Source: Topomyia yanbarensis
Lineage: Eukaryota > Arthropoda > Insecta > Diptera > Culicidae
Assembly: GCF_030247195.1 (NCBI RefSeq)
Contig: NC_080670.1
Coordinates: 44,282,194-44,346,193 of the forward strand
Length of the DNA stretch: 64,000 bases
Direction of reading: 5' to 3'
The position numbers and the translations under genes were made by a program. Below are positions 1-11,897 of the stretch, piece after piece. Numbering within the stretch: position 1 is the first letter of the stretch; every line of letters starts with the position of its first letter. The notes under the pieces are model-generated. The model had not been told where the DNA came from. It was given only the letters and a program-made list of their open reading frames with translations, and ran no database searches.

Positions 1-1225
1 CAAGATGAGAAGGTAGCAGATGCAGCTCGAAATTCTCATTTAAATTTATTAAATCAAAAAGGTTATCAATTTACAAAAGTTTATCTCATATTGAATCCAA
101 GAAAACCCTTCTAATCGTAGATTTTATGCAGGTTTTGCTAATACGTATTGTGATATGTCTGGCGTAGGAGCCGGTTTTGATATACTGTGAGAATAGGTAG
201 GACCTGACAATAATATAGTCAGTGACTATATTATTAGTCACAGAACGCAGTAATCAGACATAAATTAAACAACTGCGAGTACACCGGACAACCGAATACT
301 GCTGCTGTTGGCTGAACTGAACTGATTTGATTAAATTATTTCGCACATTATAGATATCGCACGCATCTTTGGTGAGGCCCAAAATCACCGTTCTATCTCA
401 ACACAATGCATTTTGGGGGAAAAATTATCCATTTTAATCACCGGTTAATTAAGCTCAGTCTACCTTCTCATCTCGCCTAGAGTAAAAGCTAAAAATCGTT
501 CCGCTGTATACGGCAAAAACGACTGCAGACGAATTGCGTTGATTTTGGTTTTTGAAAATGTCCTGTAAGACCAGCTACTCGGGAAGTGAAACAACTACTA
601 AACGTGCAGATTGTGCTGAATCCGGGAGAAGTTAACGCCCTCCAAATGCACCATATCAAACATTGCGAAGCACAGTCGTTTGTTTCGCGGAATAATGTGC
701 AGCACACTTTAACAGCATAATCCCCGTATATATAGGCAAGGGCTCCAGAGAGATGCTCTAACATGAATTATCTTCACACAACAAACTCCTTCATACGTAA
801 CCATTTTATGCGGATCAACGAAAATGGGACGTTTCATTAGACAACACTGGTTATGCACCCATGGAAAATTCCTATGCGCGAATTCTGCAAAAAGACAGTG
901 CACCACGGAAAACATTGCACAAAAGCAGCTAAGAAAAACCCAATAATCACATAAACATCACACAATTATCTTATACCAAACCACAAACGACTACAAAACC
1001 AATATCTACGAATCTGACAGGAACATATATTCACTCAACGACAAACGCGCCCAGTGTCTCCAAGTCAAGAACCGGCACTACCAGCAAAGAAGCGAACGTA
1101 GAAGAGGACGGATGCGTTTGTCCGTGCGCTCGCATTCCTGTTTGACGTTCCATTGCTTTCTTTGAAAATACTTTGAATTGGCTTCTCAATATTTTGTAGT
1201 GTATTCCGTCGATTGATGAAAACAT
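1..1225. other. No recognisable gene
   Basis: Only short open frames occur on either strand and none has a recognisable motif. There is no clear inverted or tandem repeat. It is probably unassigned intergenic DNA or old transposon sequence. Confidence 0.5.
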
Positions 1226-1464
1226 ATCACGCGTGTTTTTTGAAAAGGGCCAATAAGCATGCTGTCAAAATTCACTTTGAGAGGAAATTCTGGCCAAACC
1301 ATCAATCGGCGATTATTAGTGACAGCAGTAAACGAAAGAGAAAACTTTTCTCTTTTATAAAATGCCAACGTCCACTCTTGGCGAGTTACGGTTTGTCCAG
1401 AATATTCTCTCAAAGTGAAATTTGACAGTATGCTTATTGGCCGTTTACAAAAAACACGCGAGAT
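1226..1464. mobile_element. MITE, family M1 copy 1
   Basis: The ends are inverted copies of each other: a left arm starting ATCACGCGTGTTTTTTGAAA and a right arm ending in CACGCGAGAT. Both arms carry CCAATAAGCAT, then a T-G-T-C-A-A-A core and CACTTTGAGAG. A central purine-rich stretch (GAAAGAGAAAAC) lies between the arms. A close copy lies at 55695-55935 and a diverged one at 30338-30554. A TA target duplication is possible but not certain. No coding capacity, so it would have moved only with a transposase supplied by another element. Confidence 0.85.
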
Positions 1465-1687
1465 ATGCATCTCTAACGTGTAGTGATTGGACATGAGCAC
1501 CAACGTCTAAGCCTAGGCACAAGCTGAGAGACAATTTTTGTTTACTTATGGTTACTGCATACAGTGACGATATATCTGATACACGCAAAAATAAAAAAAA
1601 AAACCCGCAGAATAAGTTCTTCTAACTTAAATATAGGTAGTTTTGAGTCTTGCGTCGCTTTCGCACTTATTCGTGTTGTTAAAAACA

Positions 1688-1713
1688 GACAGAGAGAGAG
1701 AGAGAGAGAGAGA
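1688..1713. repeat. (AG)n microsatellite
   Basis: About 13 uninterrupted AG dinucleotides. A looser GA-rich tract occurs near 3560-3590. Confidence 0.9.
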
Positions 1714-1738
1714 TATTCGACTCAGTCGAGGCCTTCCA

Positions 1739-1915
1739 TGGAATAAGGTACTTTTGAATTGTTTGAGGTATACTCAAAATTAGGTAGATTCAACTTAAAT
1801 TTAGGCATATTTAACTCAAGGTTGAGTATAAAAAACCTGTCAATGAGTTGTGGGTTTTGCCGTGGTTAAAGGGAAACTACCTTCAACACGGTTTTCCTAA
1901 TTTTACCTTATTCCA
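1739..1915. mobile_element. Short inverted-repeat element
   Basis: A perfect 12-bp terminal inverted repeat, TGGAATAAGGTA at the left and TACCTTATTCCA at the right, bounds 177 bp of AT-rich DNA with repeated ACTCAA/TTGAGT words. No target duplication could be fixed. Consistent with a MITE but resting on one short inverted repeat. Confidence 0.5.
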
Positions 1916-1997
1916 CGATACCCCGAGATTGAGTAAAAAGAGCTCAACTTTTGGTAGTTTTTCGTATCCGTGTAGAACACGTGTCGTCCAGAGAGTG

Positions 1998-2169
1998 TAC
2001 CCAGTTAAGCTCAGCCGGAAATGAACCGGAATTCTGGCTGGTTCCAGTTCGTACACGGGCTCCAGTGACACAACCGATTCTAGTTAGAATCGCATGTGTC
2101 ACTGGGGCCCGTTTACGAACTGGAACCAGCCAGAATTCCGGTTCATTTCCGGCTGAACTTTACTGGGTA
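1998..2169. mobile_element. Fold-back palindromic MITE
   Basis: Two arms of about 80 bp are near-perfect reverse complements around a very short centre (GATTCTAGTTAGAATC). Arms include AGCCGGAAATGAACCGGAAT and its complement, and CCAGTGACAC and its complement. Transcribed, it would form one long hairpin. No open frame. Confidence 0.85.
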
Positions 2170-2521
2170 AATATCGAGGATACGCCGGAGTACCAATGAA
2201 GCTAATACTGGTATCTGTATGATTTTTTAGCCTTTAAAATTGATAAATAGATAAAAAATCATTTTATTATTTTGGCTAAATAATCAATAGAGGTTGACAA
2301 CTGTCAATTAATGAATTAAAAATAACAGTTTATCTAATTTTATATAATAAAAAAAGCTGTTGTTCAACGTGTTGAGATATTTCACTTTGATTTAATTATA
2401 AACTTGAATATTGTTCAATTTGAAAAGTCTCACGATTATACTTGATTTAAACTCATGATTTTGAGCAGCTGTGTTACAACCTACAGTATTTGCTACTAGA
2501 AGCCAGCGGTAATCAAATATA

Positions 2522-2697
2522 AGGTTTGTTCCAGTACACGGAAGTCACTCCCTGTTGCTCCGGAGCAAAAAATTCTTGCTCCTTTTCACTCCGATTTGCT
2601 ACCAGAAGAAGAAAAAGAAAAGAAGATAATACAGGAACGATTTTCTTCCTGTTTGCACCGGAGTACTTCCAGTTTCTCCTGGTACTGGAACAAACCT
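2522..2697. mobile_element. MITE with 16-bp inverted ends
   Basis: The left end AGGTTTGTTCCAGTAC is matched at the right by GTACTGGAACAAACCT, a perfect 16-bp inverted repeat. ATA flanks the element on both sides and may be the target duplication. Inner arms stay loosely complementary (GGAAGTCACTCC against GGAGTACTTCC). Confidence 0.8.
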
Positions 2698-4763
2698 ATA
2701 GTTTATCATCGATAGTTCTTGCTCTTCCCAGTCGTATTTCACAACTCTATTCGACTAGTTTTCCCACTAACAGCAGAATCGATATGGCATTCTCTCGTCA
2801 AAAACAAAGCACTTGAAAAATGGAAAACCTGTCAGAGCTCAGGCATTACAATCGTCACTACCATCATTCAGTAAAGTGTAAACCGACACTCACACACAAA
2901 TCAACTGGCCCGGACAGAGCAGACGGAACTTCAAAGCGGCAGCTCTTCGCTTACCATTTATCACTCTGACCCCGGCCAGTGCGCTCGCTCGAAATCGCCC
3001 TGAAGCCAACCAGACACCCCTGCATTGAGTGGGAGGAAGCTGGTTCACTCGCTGGAAGAATACGAAACGATGCAATTCTTTCATTCGCAGCGCAGTGCAA
3101 TTGCCACTCACTTCATTGTAGAATAAGTGTCTGTCATCGGGTGGTGGTAATAAAAAAAAGTTGAAGAGCTTCTCGTACTTCACTGATGCTCGCAATTTGC
3201 CATAACCCCTGCTCGTCATTTTTCGTTTTCGCACCGCCCCCTCTCCGCACGCCATCATAATCCGGATCCGGATCGTTCCAGCGTCGTCCGTCTTGAACAA
3301 TGGATTTGCAAGGCAACATACAGTTCGGAACAATGTTTTGCTGGCTGGTGTCCCGTCCCGTCCCGTAAATCTAGAACGGAGAAGTTGAGGATGGATAGCG
3401 ACACTTCAAATTATTATCTGCCAGCTTGCATCATGATTCCGACGTCGGTCCGGGAAAGAATGAGAAAAATTTGAATGCTTCGGAAAAGACGCCCCGGGAT
3501 AAGGAACTAATTAAACACTTTCCACAATGCAGTGCTGCTAGCCTGGAAGTCTCCCCTTCCCAAGAGGGAGAGAGAGATAGAGAGACAGAGCGTCTTCATA
3601 ATTATTTTTGGTGCCTCTTCTGGTGCGCTGTGTATTGTGTGGCCCTGCAGCTGTTGGGATATTGTTTTTCGTCACGTTCGCAGTACAAGTAGAAACTAGT
3701 TTGGGATTTTTTTTGGGGCTGCTTACGTTTGAATGCATTTGTTTCAGTTTGGAGTTTTTGTCGATATTGTACCTAATCAATTTATTTATTTGGTTTGTTA
3801 GATTATTTACCCTCGTTAAGTTGATATTTACATAAGGCTATACAAACTCTCTAGATTATGAAATCAAAGTGAGTAGTACAGTTTTATGAGTCAAAAATTG
3901 CAGTAACGAACTTAACTTGATAGAGTAACCAACATATTTTTGACTCCTAGAGGAAGTGAAATTACGTTAACGTCAAAATATTTGCTTGCCTATGTTTTTT
4001 AATGCAATACATGCACGAGTCTGCTCCATAATTCTCGAAAGAAAACTGTCAATGGATGTTTTATTCACATATTTACATACATATTTGCATATTTACATAC
4101 ACTCAAAAATGACATTTCTTTCCAGGATGAGTTTTTAACATTTCGGACCTGTAGAGAAAAAATGAAGTATTTGTAATGATACAAATGATTGTGCCTAAAA
4201 GAAACCTGAGAGTAGATGATGACGTCACAGAACATCCACCCTTGTATAAATCTTGAACGCCAGTCTCTATGCTTAGAGTAACTACAAAATACTTTATTCT
4301 TTCTCTTGGTCACTGCACGGTAACGTCATGCATTAAATGTGACAAGTGGTGGTCTTGTTGATTATATTTTGAACTTAGAGATTATTCGTATTCTCAAAAT
4401 GATATATTGTGCAACATTTGAAATATATTGGGAATCATGTTTTTGGAAGTATAGATGTACTCTAGAACGCCTTACAATTAAATTGTGCTCTTCCCTATTG
4501 TGTGGAAATGTATATGAAAGATTTTATAAGTGAACTAATTATTTGTTTATCAATTACTTCTAGTGTTCTCTGAATCGGTAAGTAGTTCAACGGTAAAATT
4601 TCTTGGGAATTGATTATTAGCACTAAGCTTATGTTAATGGAATTTAAATTTGTTAAGTCCAAACTGTAAACAAAAGGACCAGCACTTGTCAAATTTGTGA
4701 AGTTAAGGCATTTCATACAATGGTCACTACAGAACCCAGCCTGGGGAGAACTTGACAGCTCCC
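2698..4763. other. Unassigned DNA, no gene supported
   Basis: A relatively GC-rich patch at about 2880-3420 holds a 147-codon minus-strand open frame (2890-3333) with no recognisable domain or composition signal. The rest is AT-rich, with repeated CATATTTACATA words near 4067-4100. Nothing ties it to a transposon family. Confidence 0.4.
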
Positions 4764-4995
4764 ATATTAGGCAATCCATGAGACGTTTCTGATCAGCTGA
4801 TTATTTCTTGTTTACTTATTCTGACGTTACTCCGAGGGGTGGGACGTCCGACATTATCGTTGATTCGATCCAACATCACACGAATCGGACTAACAAAGTT
4901 GTTTGTCGGACGAGTTTTTCTGTTCGCAGGAGTAGACTTGTTAACAGAACCCACCGCTGAATTGTCAAATAAACGACTAATGGATTGCCTAATAT
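4764..4995. mobile_element. MITE, family M2 copy 1
   Basis: The left end ATATTAGGCAATCCAT is matched in reverse by the right end ATGGATTGCCTAATAT, and the complement continues inward (AGACGTTT against AAACGACT). The internal words GATCAGCTGATTATTT, CGAATCGGAC and TTTTTCTGTTCGCAGGAG recur in order at 60490-60700, so this is a dispersed family. Confidence 0.85.
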
Positions 4996-5879
4996 TGAGC
5001 AAATTTTGTGGTGATTTGGTGATGTCATGGCGGCTCGAATGGAGCAAAATTTGAAAAAGGCGCATCCCATTTACTATTTTCCACATCTAAAAAATAAACA
5101 ATTTAAGCATTGTTATCATAACATTTATTTCGCTGCTCACATTAGAAACTGTCCTTATTCCTCGATACATAAACAGAAACATAGATTCCATTTGGAGTTT
5201 AAAAACTCCAAAAGAAAATAAATCGATTTTCGGAAATACAAGAAGATGACTTTCTAAATCAAGCCACTACCACTTATATTGGAATTTCCGAAAATCTTCC
5301 GAAACTAATCAACATCTCCTAAGTCATGAAATCCTCCGGTAGGACCGAGTAACATGCCAGAATAATTCTGAAGGGATCCATACCAAAACCATCGCAACAT
5401 CTTCCGGATAGAATTATTGCAAAAGATGAAGAAAACTCTGGCAGGAGTCGAACAAAATTATACATTCCTGGCAGTATTCTTGCTGAAACCGAGCACTACC
5501 GGTTTGCTGCCAAAATTCTGATAAAAGCACACAAATTTTATTCAAAACCAATTTTCCTAAATGTGCAGAAAATCCTACATATATAGTTTATTTTCCCGAA
5601 CCTAATGCTAGAATTTTTGACGTTCTTAATGAACTTGAAACAAGATGTCGCAGGTTCACGAATTGTTAAGCTTGATTTGCTTTCATTGGCCAAAATGTTT
5701 TCATTTATATTTCATTTATAGCACCAATGATTTACCGATTATAAACTTCACACAACAAGAAAACCAAAACATTTTTGGAAAGGAAGAAAGCCGGTTGCTA
5801 AAAACAACGACTTCCAGCTAAATTTATAATAAGATTTATGTAACTTAGCTGACGGTTTCCAATCACAACACTGCTTTAG
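4996..5879. other. No feature seen
   Basis: AT-rich sequence with short open frames only and no repeat structure that I can see. Confidence 0.4.
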
Positions 5880-7735
5880 ACCAATTGTAGTGGGCCGTGA
5901 TTCTGAATGTGATATTCATTGTACGGTTCAGGTATGTACGGGCGTAAGGACTCGCGATCGCGTGTATCATCGCGAAGGGCTCGAGCATTTGTACGTTAAT
6001 GTGTTCGATCGCGTATGCGTTTGTATGCCGCGTGTGCTAACGTGAATGTAAGTTCGCGTGTATAAATTCTATTTTATAACCGTGTGCCTTTCGCATATTC
6101 GCGTGTGTTCATTGGACATTGCGCGGACCGTGAATGTAATACTTTATTTTTGGTGTACGGCTCAGATGCTAAAAGAAAGTGAGATCCTCCATATCACTAG
6201 CAGGGTTACCATATTCACAGATTTTTCTGTATTGACACAGATTTTTTTCGCAATTTTTGATCACAGATTCTTTTTCACAGATGACAGATTTTTGGCGTTT
6301 TGATAAAAATTTCGCAGATTTTCACAGATTTTTGAAAATATTGTGATTTTTCACAGATTTTTTGGAAATTTATCACAGATTTCCACAGATTTTTTCCTGT
6401 TTAAGTCATCACAGATGGTAAAAAGATTTTTTTGGCCGAAACAAAGATTTCAATGTGGCATCCCTGACCACTAGAGTTCCCGGTGATGCCGCCATGGAAC
6501 GTGTTGTCTAGTGGATATGAGCTATATTTTTCGATTGGTCCTACTCAATGTATGGACCTAAGTTATTAGGACAGAGAGTAATGGTTTCCGGACGTGACCG
6601 ATTCATGAGCGCGCGAAAACGGACGTTTGTAGGTTCGCGTTTGAGACAGCGTTTGAAACTTCGTAAGTGATAAAACGTTCTCCTTATTACCAGGGTGTTA
6701 TTAAGTTTGCGCGAACGTAGGTGTGCGTTGTTAATCGAGAAGGGCTTAAGCGTTCGTATGTTAACCCTTTTGTCACGTGTGCTCGCGTTCATGTGACTTC
6801 GCGTGTACAAAACTGGATTTTGTAACCGTGTGGTCATTCCTATATACGCGTGCGTTCTTGGATGGTCACGCGGACCTTCATTCTGATAGTTAGTTTTCGG
6901 TGTACAATTCGCATTCTGATAGGGAGTAAGTTACCCCATATCACTAGAGCCCTCGGTCATGTCGCCATGTAACGTGGTGTCCAGTGGATATGAGAGCTTT
7001 CTTTTTTATTTGGTCCAATTGAAGGCATGGACCTAGTCTGCTGATATCAAGGATAGAAACATCCGGAACTGACCGATTCATGATCGTGCGACCGCGGAAG
7101 TTTTTAGGTTCACGCTTGAGACCGCGTTTGAAAATTTATAGGAGCTGAGACATTCACTTTATCACCGGGATGTTATCATGTTTACGAGATCGCGGGTGTA
7201 GGTGCCGTGGATGGTCGCGAAGGGCTCAAGCATTTGTATATTAACGTGTTCGACACATGTATATGACTTCGCGTGTATAATTTCTATTATATAGTGATGT
7301 AGCGGATATTCTTATTTGATCGCGCACGAACCGTAAATCTTATGCTTAATTTTTAGTATATGGTACAGATGGTAGAAAAGTCCGTTTCCCATATCAGGTC
7401 ACGTCCATTGTTTAGTGAATATGAGCGTCACATTTTAATTGGTTCAACTGAAGACATTAGTCCAGACTGCTAGGACCGAGGTAATACTTCCGGACGTGAC
7501 CGTTTCATGATCGCGCGAGTGGTGGGTTAATGTTTGAGACCGCGTTTGGAAGTTTAAAGATGCTACGATTATTTAACTATGGGGTTTTTCATGTAGGCGA
7601 AATCGCGAGTATAAGTATGTGTGGATTACTGCAATTGCATCGTCGCGTTTGTGGCCAGGTTTGTGTTATTGCGAAGGCCACGAGTGTTTATACCTATATG
7701 AGTATAGATAGCGTATAGTAGAGATATACCAATAA
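5880..7735 (+). repeat. Tandem array of about 450-480 bp modules
   Basis: The same ordered word set recurs: CACTAGAG, CGCCATG, AACGTG, AGTGGATATGAG, a TTGGTCC box, GTGACCGATTCATGA, GCGCGA, TTTGAGACCGCGTTTG, GCGAAGGGCTC, TTCGCGTGTATAA and a GCGCGGACCGT box. Anchors near 6472 and 6952 give a period of about 480 bp, and the next anchor near 7396 gives about 445 bp. The first module is split by an insertion at 6201-6466 and the last is truncated. The array opens with a distinct leader (CCAATTGTAGTGGGCCGTGA). Related sequence occurs at 41505-41701, 52325-52882 and, reversed, at 58310-61547. The DNA is rich in CG and GATCGCG. It does not look coding. Confidence 0.8.
6201..6466. mobile_element. hAT-like non-autonomous element, ACAGATTTTT motif
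   Basis: The left end CAGGGTTACCA and the right end TGGCATCCCTG are imperfect inverted repeats. They are flanked by an 8-bp duplication, ATCACTAG (6193-6200) and ACCACTAG (6467-6474), 7 of 8 matching; the uninterrupted site is visible in the next tandem module. The interior is almost wholly repeats of the word CACAGATTTTT. hAT elements make 8-bp duplications and their transposases bind short subterminal repeats; assignment to hAT is inference from these features, as there is no coding sequence. Confidence 0.85.
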
Positions 7736-8484
7736 AAGGAATCGTAACATGCCGAATAAAGAAAAAAAGATGCAAAGAGCTTGACTAGAAGTATATGAAT
7801 TAACCGATACTATTTTGGTATACATCAGTAATGGAAAAGCAAACTAATAGATGTACAAAAGTACATACTAATGAAGTAGAATAGAAAAACACATGTAACA
7901 TGCAATCAAACTTGTCCAAATGCAGCAAATGTTGTATATTTACCATTAACGACAATTGCATGCTGTTAGACTTTCATCATGCTATGTGGCCGGGAATGGA
8001 TGACTCTCGTGCGTCGGTAAATTTCTTTGTACCCTAATTTATTTAATCAGACTTCCCCGAATGAATAGAACCAAATGCACAAATTGATCACCAGCAGTAT
8101 TAGTCACTATTCTATCATATACGCCAGTTCTGCATCCATTCCCTGGCACAACTGGACACTAGTACGAAAAACTACGATTATTACAAAATGACAACTAATA
8201 GGTTCCTATTTATGTATTTATTAAATTAATTCAATTATTAAATTAATTTAATTAGTATATGCACGCTGACGAACTCGACCGATAAATGGACACACAATGA
8301 CTCCCAGTGTGAGCCCCGTCCACGAGTACCGCCATCCAATTGAGGAACAATATTTGCAAACATGTCACACAACAAAAGTCAATGCACGACGACCCGCCAG
8401 TCGGCCACATCACCGCGCACAAACCAGTGGCTGAGCGTTTGAATGCGCAGGTGCAGAGTATAAAGAAACATAGAACATAAAAAA
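7736..8484. other. Unassigned AT-rich DNA
   Basis: No gene or clear repeat boundary. The part right of about 8255 may belong to the dispersed repeat recognised at 8485-8634, but I cannot match it to another copy in this window. Confidence 0.35.
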
Positions 8485-8634
8485 GGCGCACAAGCCCTCT
8501 CGGTTTCCTCGATGCACCACTATCGAGGCGTAATGCAATAACCATCTTAAAGCAGTTGTTCTTTAGCGCTGATGCACGCAATATGCCTGATGATGTTTGC
8601 AATAACGTCATACCCCTCGACCTTGGGGAGGGAA
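8485..8634 (-). repeat. Fragment of dispersed repeat R
   Basis: Read on the minus strand, this matches 42050-42205: a GACG.TATTGCAAACATC block, then GATGGTTATTGCATTAC, then CTCGATAGTGGTGCATCGAG. The two copies share the peptide-like string MVIAL.LDSGAS.., but the match is at DNA level in a repeat, so I do not call a gene. Confidence 0.75.
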
Positions 8635-8794
8635 TTTCGATTTTTTATAGTTTTTGTACACAAATATCAAAAAAAATTCCCAAAAAGTATAACAGATTGA
8701 AATTTTATCAGCTTAAAGTAAAACTAAGTATAAATGATTGGGCAGACTATTCACGATAATTAACCGCGATGATCAAAGTCGCCCTGGTAAACGG

Positions 8795-10169
8795 TAGGGG
8801 AGACTAGGGAGACTTGATCCCCGGGGAGACTTGATCCCATCATTGTAACTCAAAGGCGGATCAGAATACATTAATCGAATATACTATAAAGTTGCGTAGT
8901 TTTATCTAAACATAAATTTCATTAACACAGAAAAAGAAATTGGACTTTTGTGTAACCGGATTTTTACCGATTTAAAAAAAAGGCTCAGAAGAACTGAAGA
9001 AGATTTATTTTTCAAATTTTCAAACTTTTATAAAATTGATAAAATCACCCACTACATACTCTACTTTTGTATACAGAATTACAGGAGAATGTCAATTATA
9101 TGAATACGTTATACGTTGAGCTGATTCTTTTGTTCAATTATATTTTTACTAAAGTTTGCTGAAATAGATGCTATGGGTTTACTTGATCCCTTCAAATTCG
9201 TGGAGATTTGATCCCCTTCGCCATACTTCATACACACCACTGAAAATAACCAAATTCACACCAGAACAATTTGAGTCATTGTTGTCATAAAAAAATGTCA
9301 AAAATGAACGCTTCATCGTAAAGAAACATAACTGTAATTGTTTACTACAGTATACGTAGCAACCATTCATCCCACATTAGACGTTCCTCAACCATAATAA
9401 AGACAGCTTTCAAATATCTGCACGGAGATTTGGGGAATTCGTAATAACAATCAGGTGAGAGATGCGTAATATGTAGTAACAAAAATAACAATATCTAATC
9501 ATAACAATTTAATCAATACTACAATCCATTTATAAAATTGAATAGGGTAATGTACCCGTTTTTGCCCTATTAAGAAGGGTACCACATTATTACTACAATA
9601 ATTTTATTATTTCAGCTTCTTTGATTTGTTATTAAGGTCCATTTTTTATTTCGATTATAGAGGTTTTAACGTTAAGGTCATTCGCCTCTGATTAAGAGCC
9701 AATATAATAGCAAAATTGTCTTGAGAATGGTGAAAATCTTCTGTTTGAGCGCAGCAAAATATCTAATCGAGTACCCCCATTATCGCAATACCATTTGAGT
9801 CAATGCGTTAAGCAAAGATGGCAGACGCTGCTGTAACCAAAGGCTTCAGATGGGTAGGTTGATAGTAGAAACAGGGCAAAAATAGGCTTATTACCCTACA
9901 TGCTCTTTTAAACACGTTTTCATAAAGGAATCAAGTGCCCCCAAATTAGGGATCGAGTCTTCACTAATCTAAGAATTTTCCATTTTTTTGTTGTTTTCCA
10001 GAAATGCTCATAGCTCATGTCCAGTATAATATTTCCATGTAATTTTTTTATGAATATTAGTCATCCCTTAGTAACAATATAAAACTACAAAAAATACATA
10101 GTTTTTTATCATTCCACGGAGTTGGATTGCAAAATAAAAAAAGGGATCAAGTCTCCTCAGTCTCCCCTA
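8795..10169. mobile_element. 1.4-kb terminal-inverted-repeat element
   Basis: The left end TAGGGGAGACTAGGGAGACT and the right end, which reads TAGGGGAGACTGAGGAGACT on the minus strand, form about 27 bp of inverted repeat continuing into TGATCCC. The subterminal word ACTTGATCCC recurs several times (8816-8840, 9180-9215, and inverted near 9935 and 10143). A TA target site is plausible. There is no transposase frame, so it is non-autonomous. A second element is nested at 9543-9898. Confidence 0.8.
9543..9898 (+). mobile_element. TA-flanked MITE, family M3 copy 1
   Basis: It opens TAGGGTAATGTACCC and closes with the complement of TAGGGTAATAAGCC; the inner TTTTTGCCC boxes are also complementary. 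It is related, in the opposite orientation, to the element at 43538-43861: both contain CAAAGATGGCAGAC, CCATTTGA.TCAATGCGTT and GGCTTCA.ATGGGTAG in the same order. It sits inside the larger element at 8795-10169, so it is the younger insertion. Confidence 0.85.
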
Positions 10170-11897
10170 CAGAAGTTCTGTTTACGAATTAGAATCAGCG
10201 AAATTTGAACCTGATCTCGGGTCAGACGCCAATATTTTGTACTAAGTTACATTTCCTTCTATAAAGTAAATTTGTAACCAAGTCGGTTTGCCTCGGTACT
10301 GATGAGACAAAATCGAAATACTAATAAATAGATGTAATGAAGTTAAATATTGTGTCCTTCACGCTCAAAATGGTTTATTCTAATTTTCTCCCGAGGGAGA
10401 GTTTCTTGTATCTTCTTCGTTTTGTCTATTTTTGACATTTTTTTCTCATTTGTTCCCAAATGCACAAAATGATTACAACGAATTCCCAGCTAAGAGAGCG
10501 ATATAGTAAAGTGACAATGTTGTTAGAGATTCGTACTTAAATAATTGATCAAAACGTACCTATTTGGACCTTCTCTTAAACGAGTTTCTGTCCGTTGAAT
10601 ATGTTTCTAAAATCACCCGGTAAAGCTTAAGCGAATTTGAATGTAACTTTCATCCATCCTTGGCGAATCATTCCAGTGTAGCTTTAACACCATTTCGAAC
10701 GTAAATTAGTCTCGCTAGCATGTCAGGATCCTATTCCACACAGCCAAGGATATATCATCAGCCAAATTGAGACAATTTCCTGACATACCCTCTACTCTAT
10801 AATTCAAACAAAATGGAAAAGCTTTTCCCCCTCCCCGTCACTGCCGTCCTCTAATATAGAGAGCAGGTTCCTGACAAAAGTCAAGACATTTATCTTTGCG
10901 CTCCAACACAATTCATCGCATCGCTGCTCCCAACGTTTCTTTTTTGCTCCCAACCGGGCCGGGCCGGGCGTGACGGTCTGCGGAACGTTCCGGCTTCTTT
11001 CCATATCACCGTCATTGCCCGAGCTAAGCCAGCCAGTTGAAACCCGACTACGATGACGACGACGACGTGGGGCGGTGGAGCTGCGTCCGCTACTGCGATC
11101 TTGCTACCGCCTGTTCCGGGCCGTTCAAGCTTATTAAATTCCATTAGGCAATTTTGACTTTTCCCCCAATTTATCATTCAACCGCAGTATGGTTCACTTC
11201 AAACACGGCCCGAAAAGGTACCGGTCGCCTCCATCGTCGTCGTCATCGTCGGAGGCGTCCGCTTGTGGAATAGTTGTGCGTGTTATCTATCTTCGCGCTT
11301 CGTTGTGGCATCCATAGCTATATCTACCTATATGTGCGGTTCGGTTTGGCGCTTCCTAGCGTTGCTGCTGGAAATTTTAACGCTCCCTAATTGGATATGA
11401 CCGTACGGTATAAATCATGTTTTTCGAAGTTTTCCACACAAAGAGTGTCAGTTTTGGGTGCGTTAGGTGACGGCAAAAATGGTCCTCAGAGATGTGAAGC
11501 TTTCAAATTGGTGATTTGTTATCATTTCAGAGGCATGTGAAAATTTTAATTTGAATGAATCGAATATAAAAAGAAACAACCGTAGCGGCTAAAAAGGCCG
11601 AACCTGTGGGAACTCGATCCGGAATTATTTTATAACGAAATATTCGTTTTCTAGAGGTGTGTCTTCAGCAAAGTTCCAGTTCCAAAAATTTCAAATTTAT
11701 CAAGAAATTTATGATCTGGCAGGCGATTTGTGCTGAATTCAACGCTCCATGTATAGGAGAACCAACGGCAATATTCATCAAAAGGTGTCTTCGGAAGCAA
11801 CTCTTTCCATATATGAGGAAATGTAATAGCTAAGCATTGCTTTGGTTTGTTCTAGTGTCGTGTTATTACTGTTAAGCCCCCCGGCTCGAGTTGCGTT
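10170..11897. other. Unassigned DNA with GC-rich patch
   Basis: A GC-rich segment at about 10780-11290 contains GACGAC triplet runs (11050-11067 and, as TCGTCG, 11233-11252). It could be a host regulatory or exonic patch, but no open frame has a recognisable domain. The stretch 11600-11890 resembles worn repeat DNA. Confidence 0.35.

Noticed and set aside
2890..3333. 147-codon minus-strand open frame in a GC-rich patch
   Set aside because: No recognisable domain, no splice or promoter context I can defend; length is compatible with chance in GC-rich DNA.
8252..8611. 119-codon frame sharing MVIAL.LDSGAS with a frame at 42147
   Set aside because: Both lie in copies of a dispersed repeat and similarity continues at DNA level outside the frames; the frames diverge right after the shared string.
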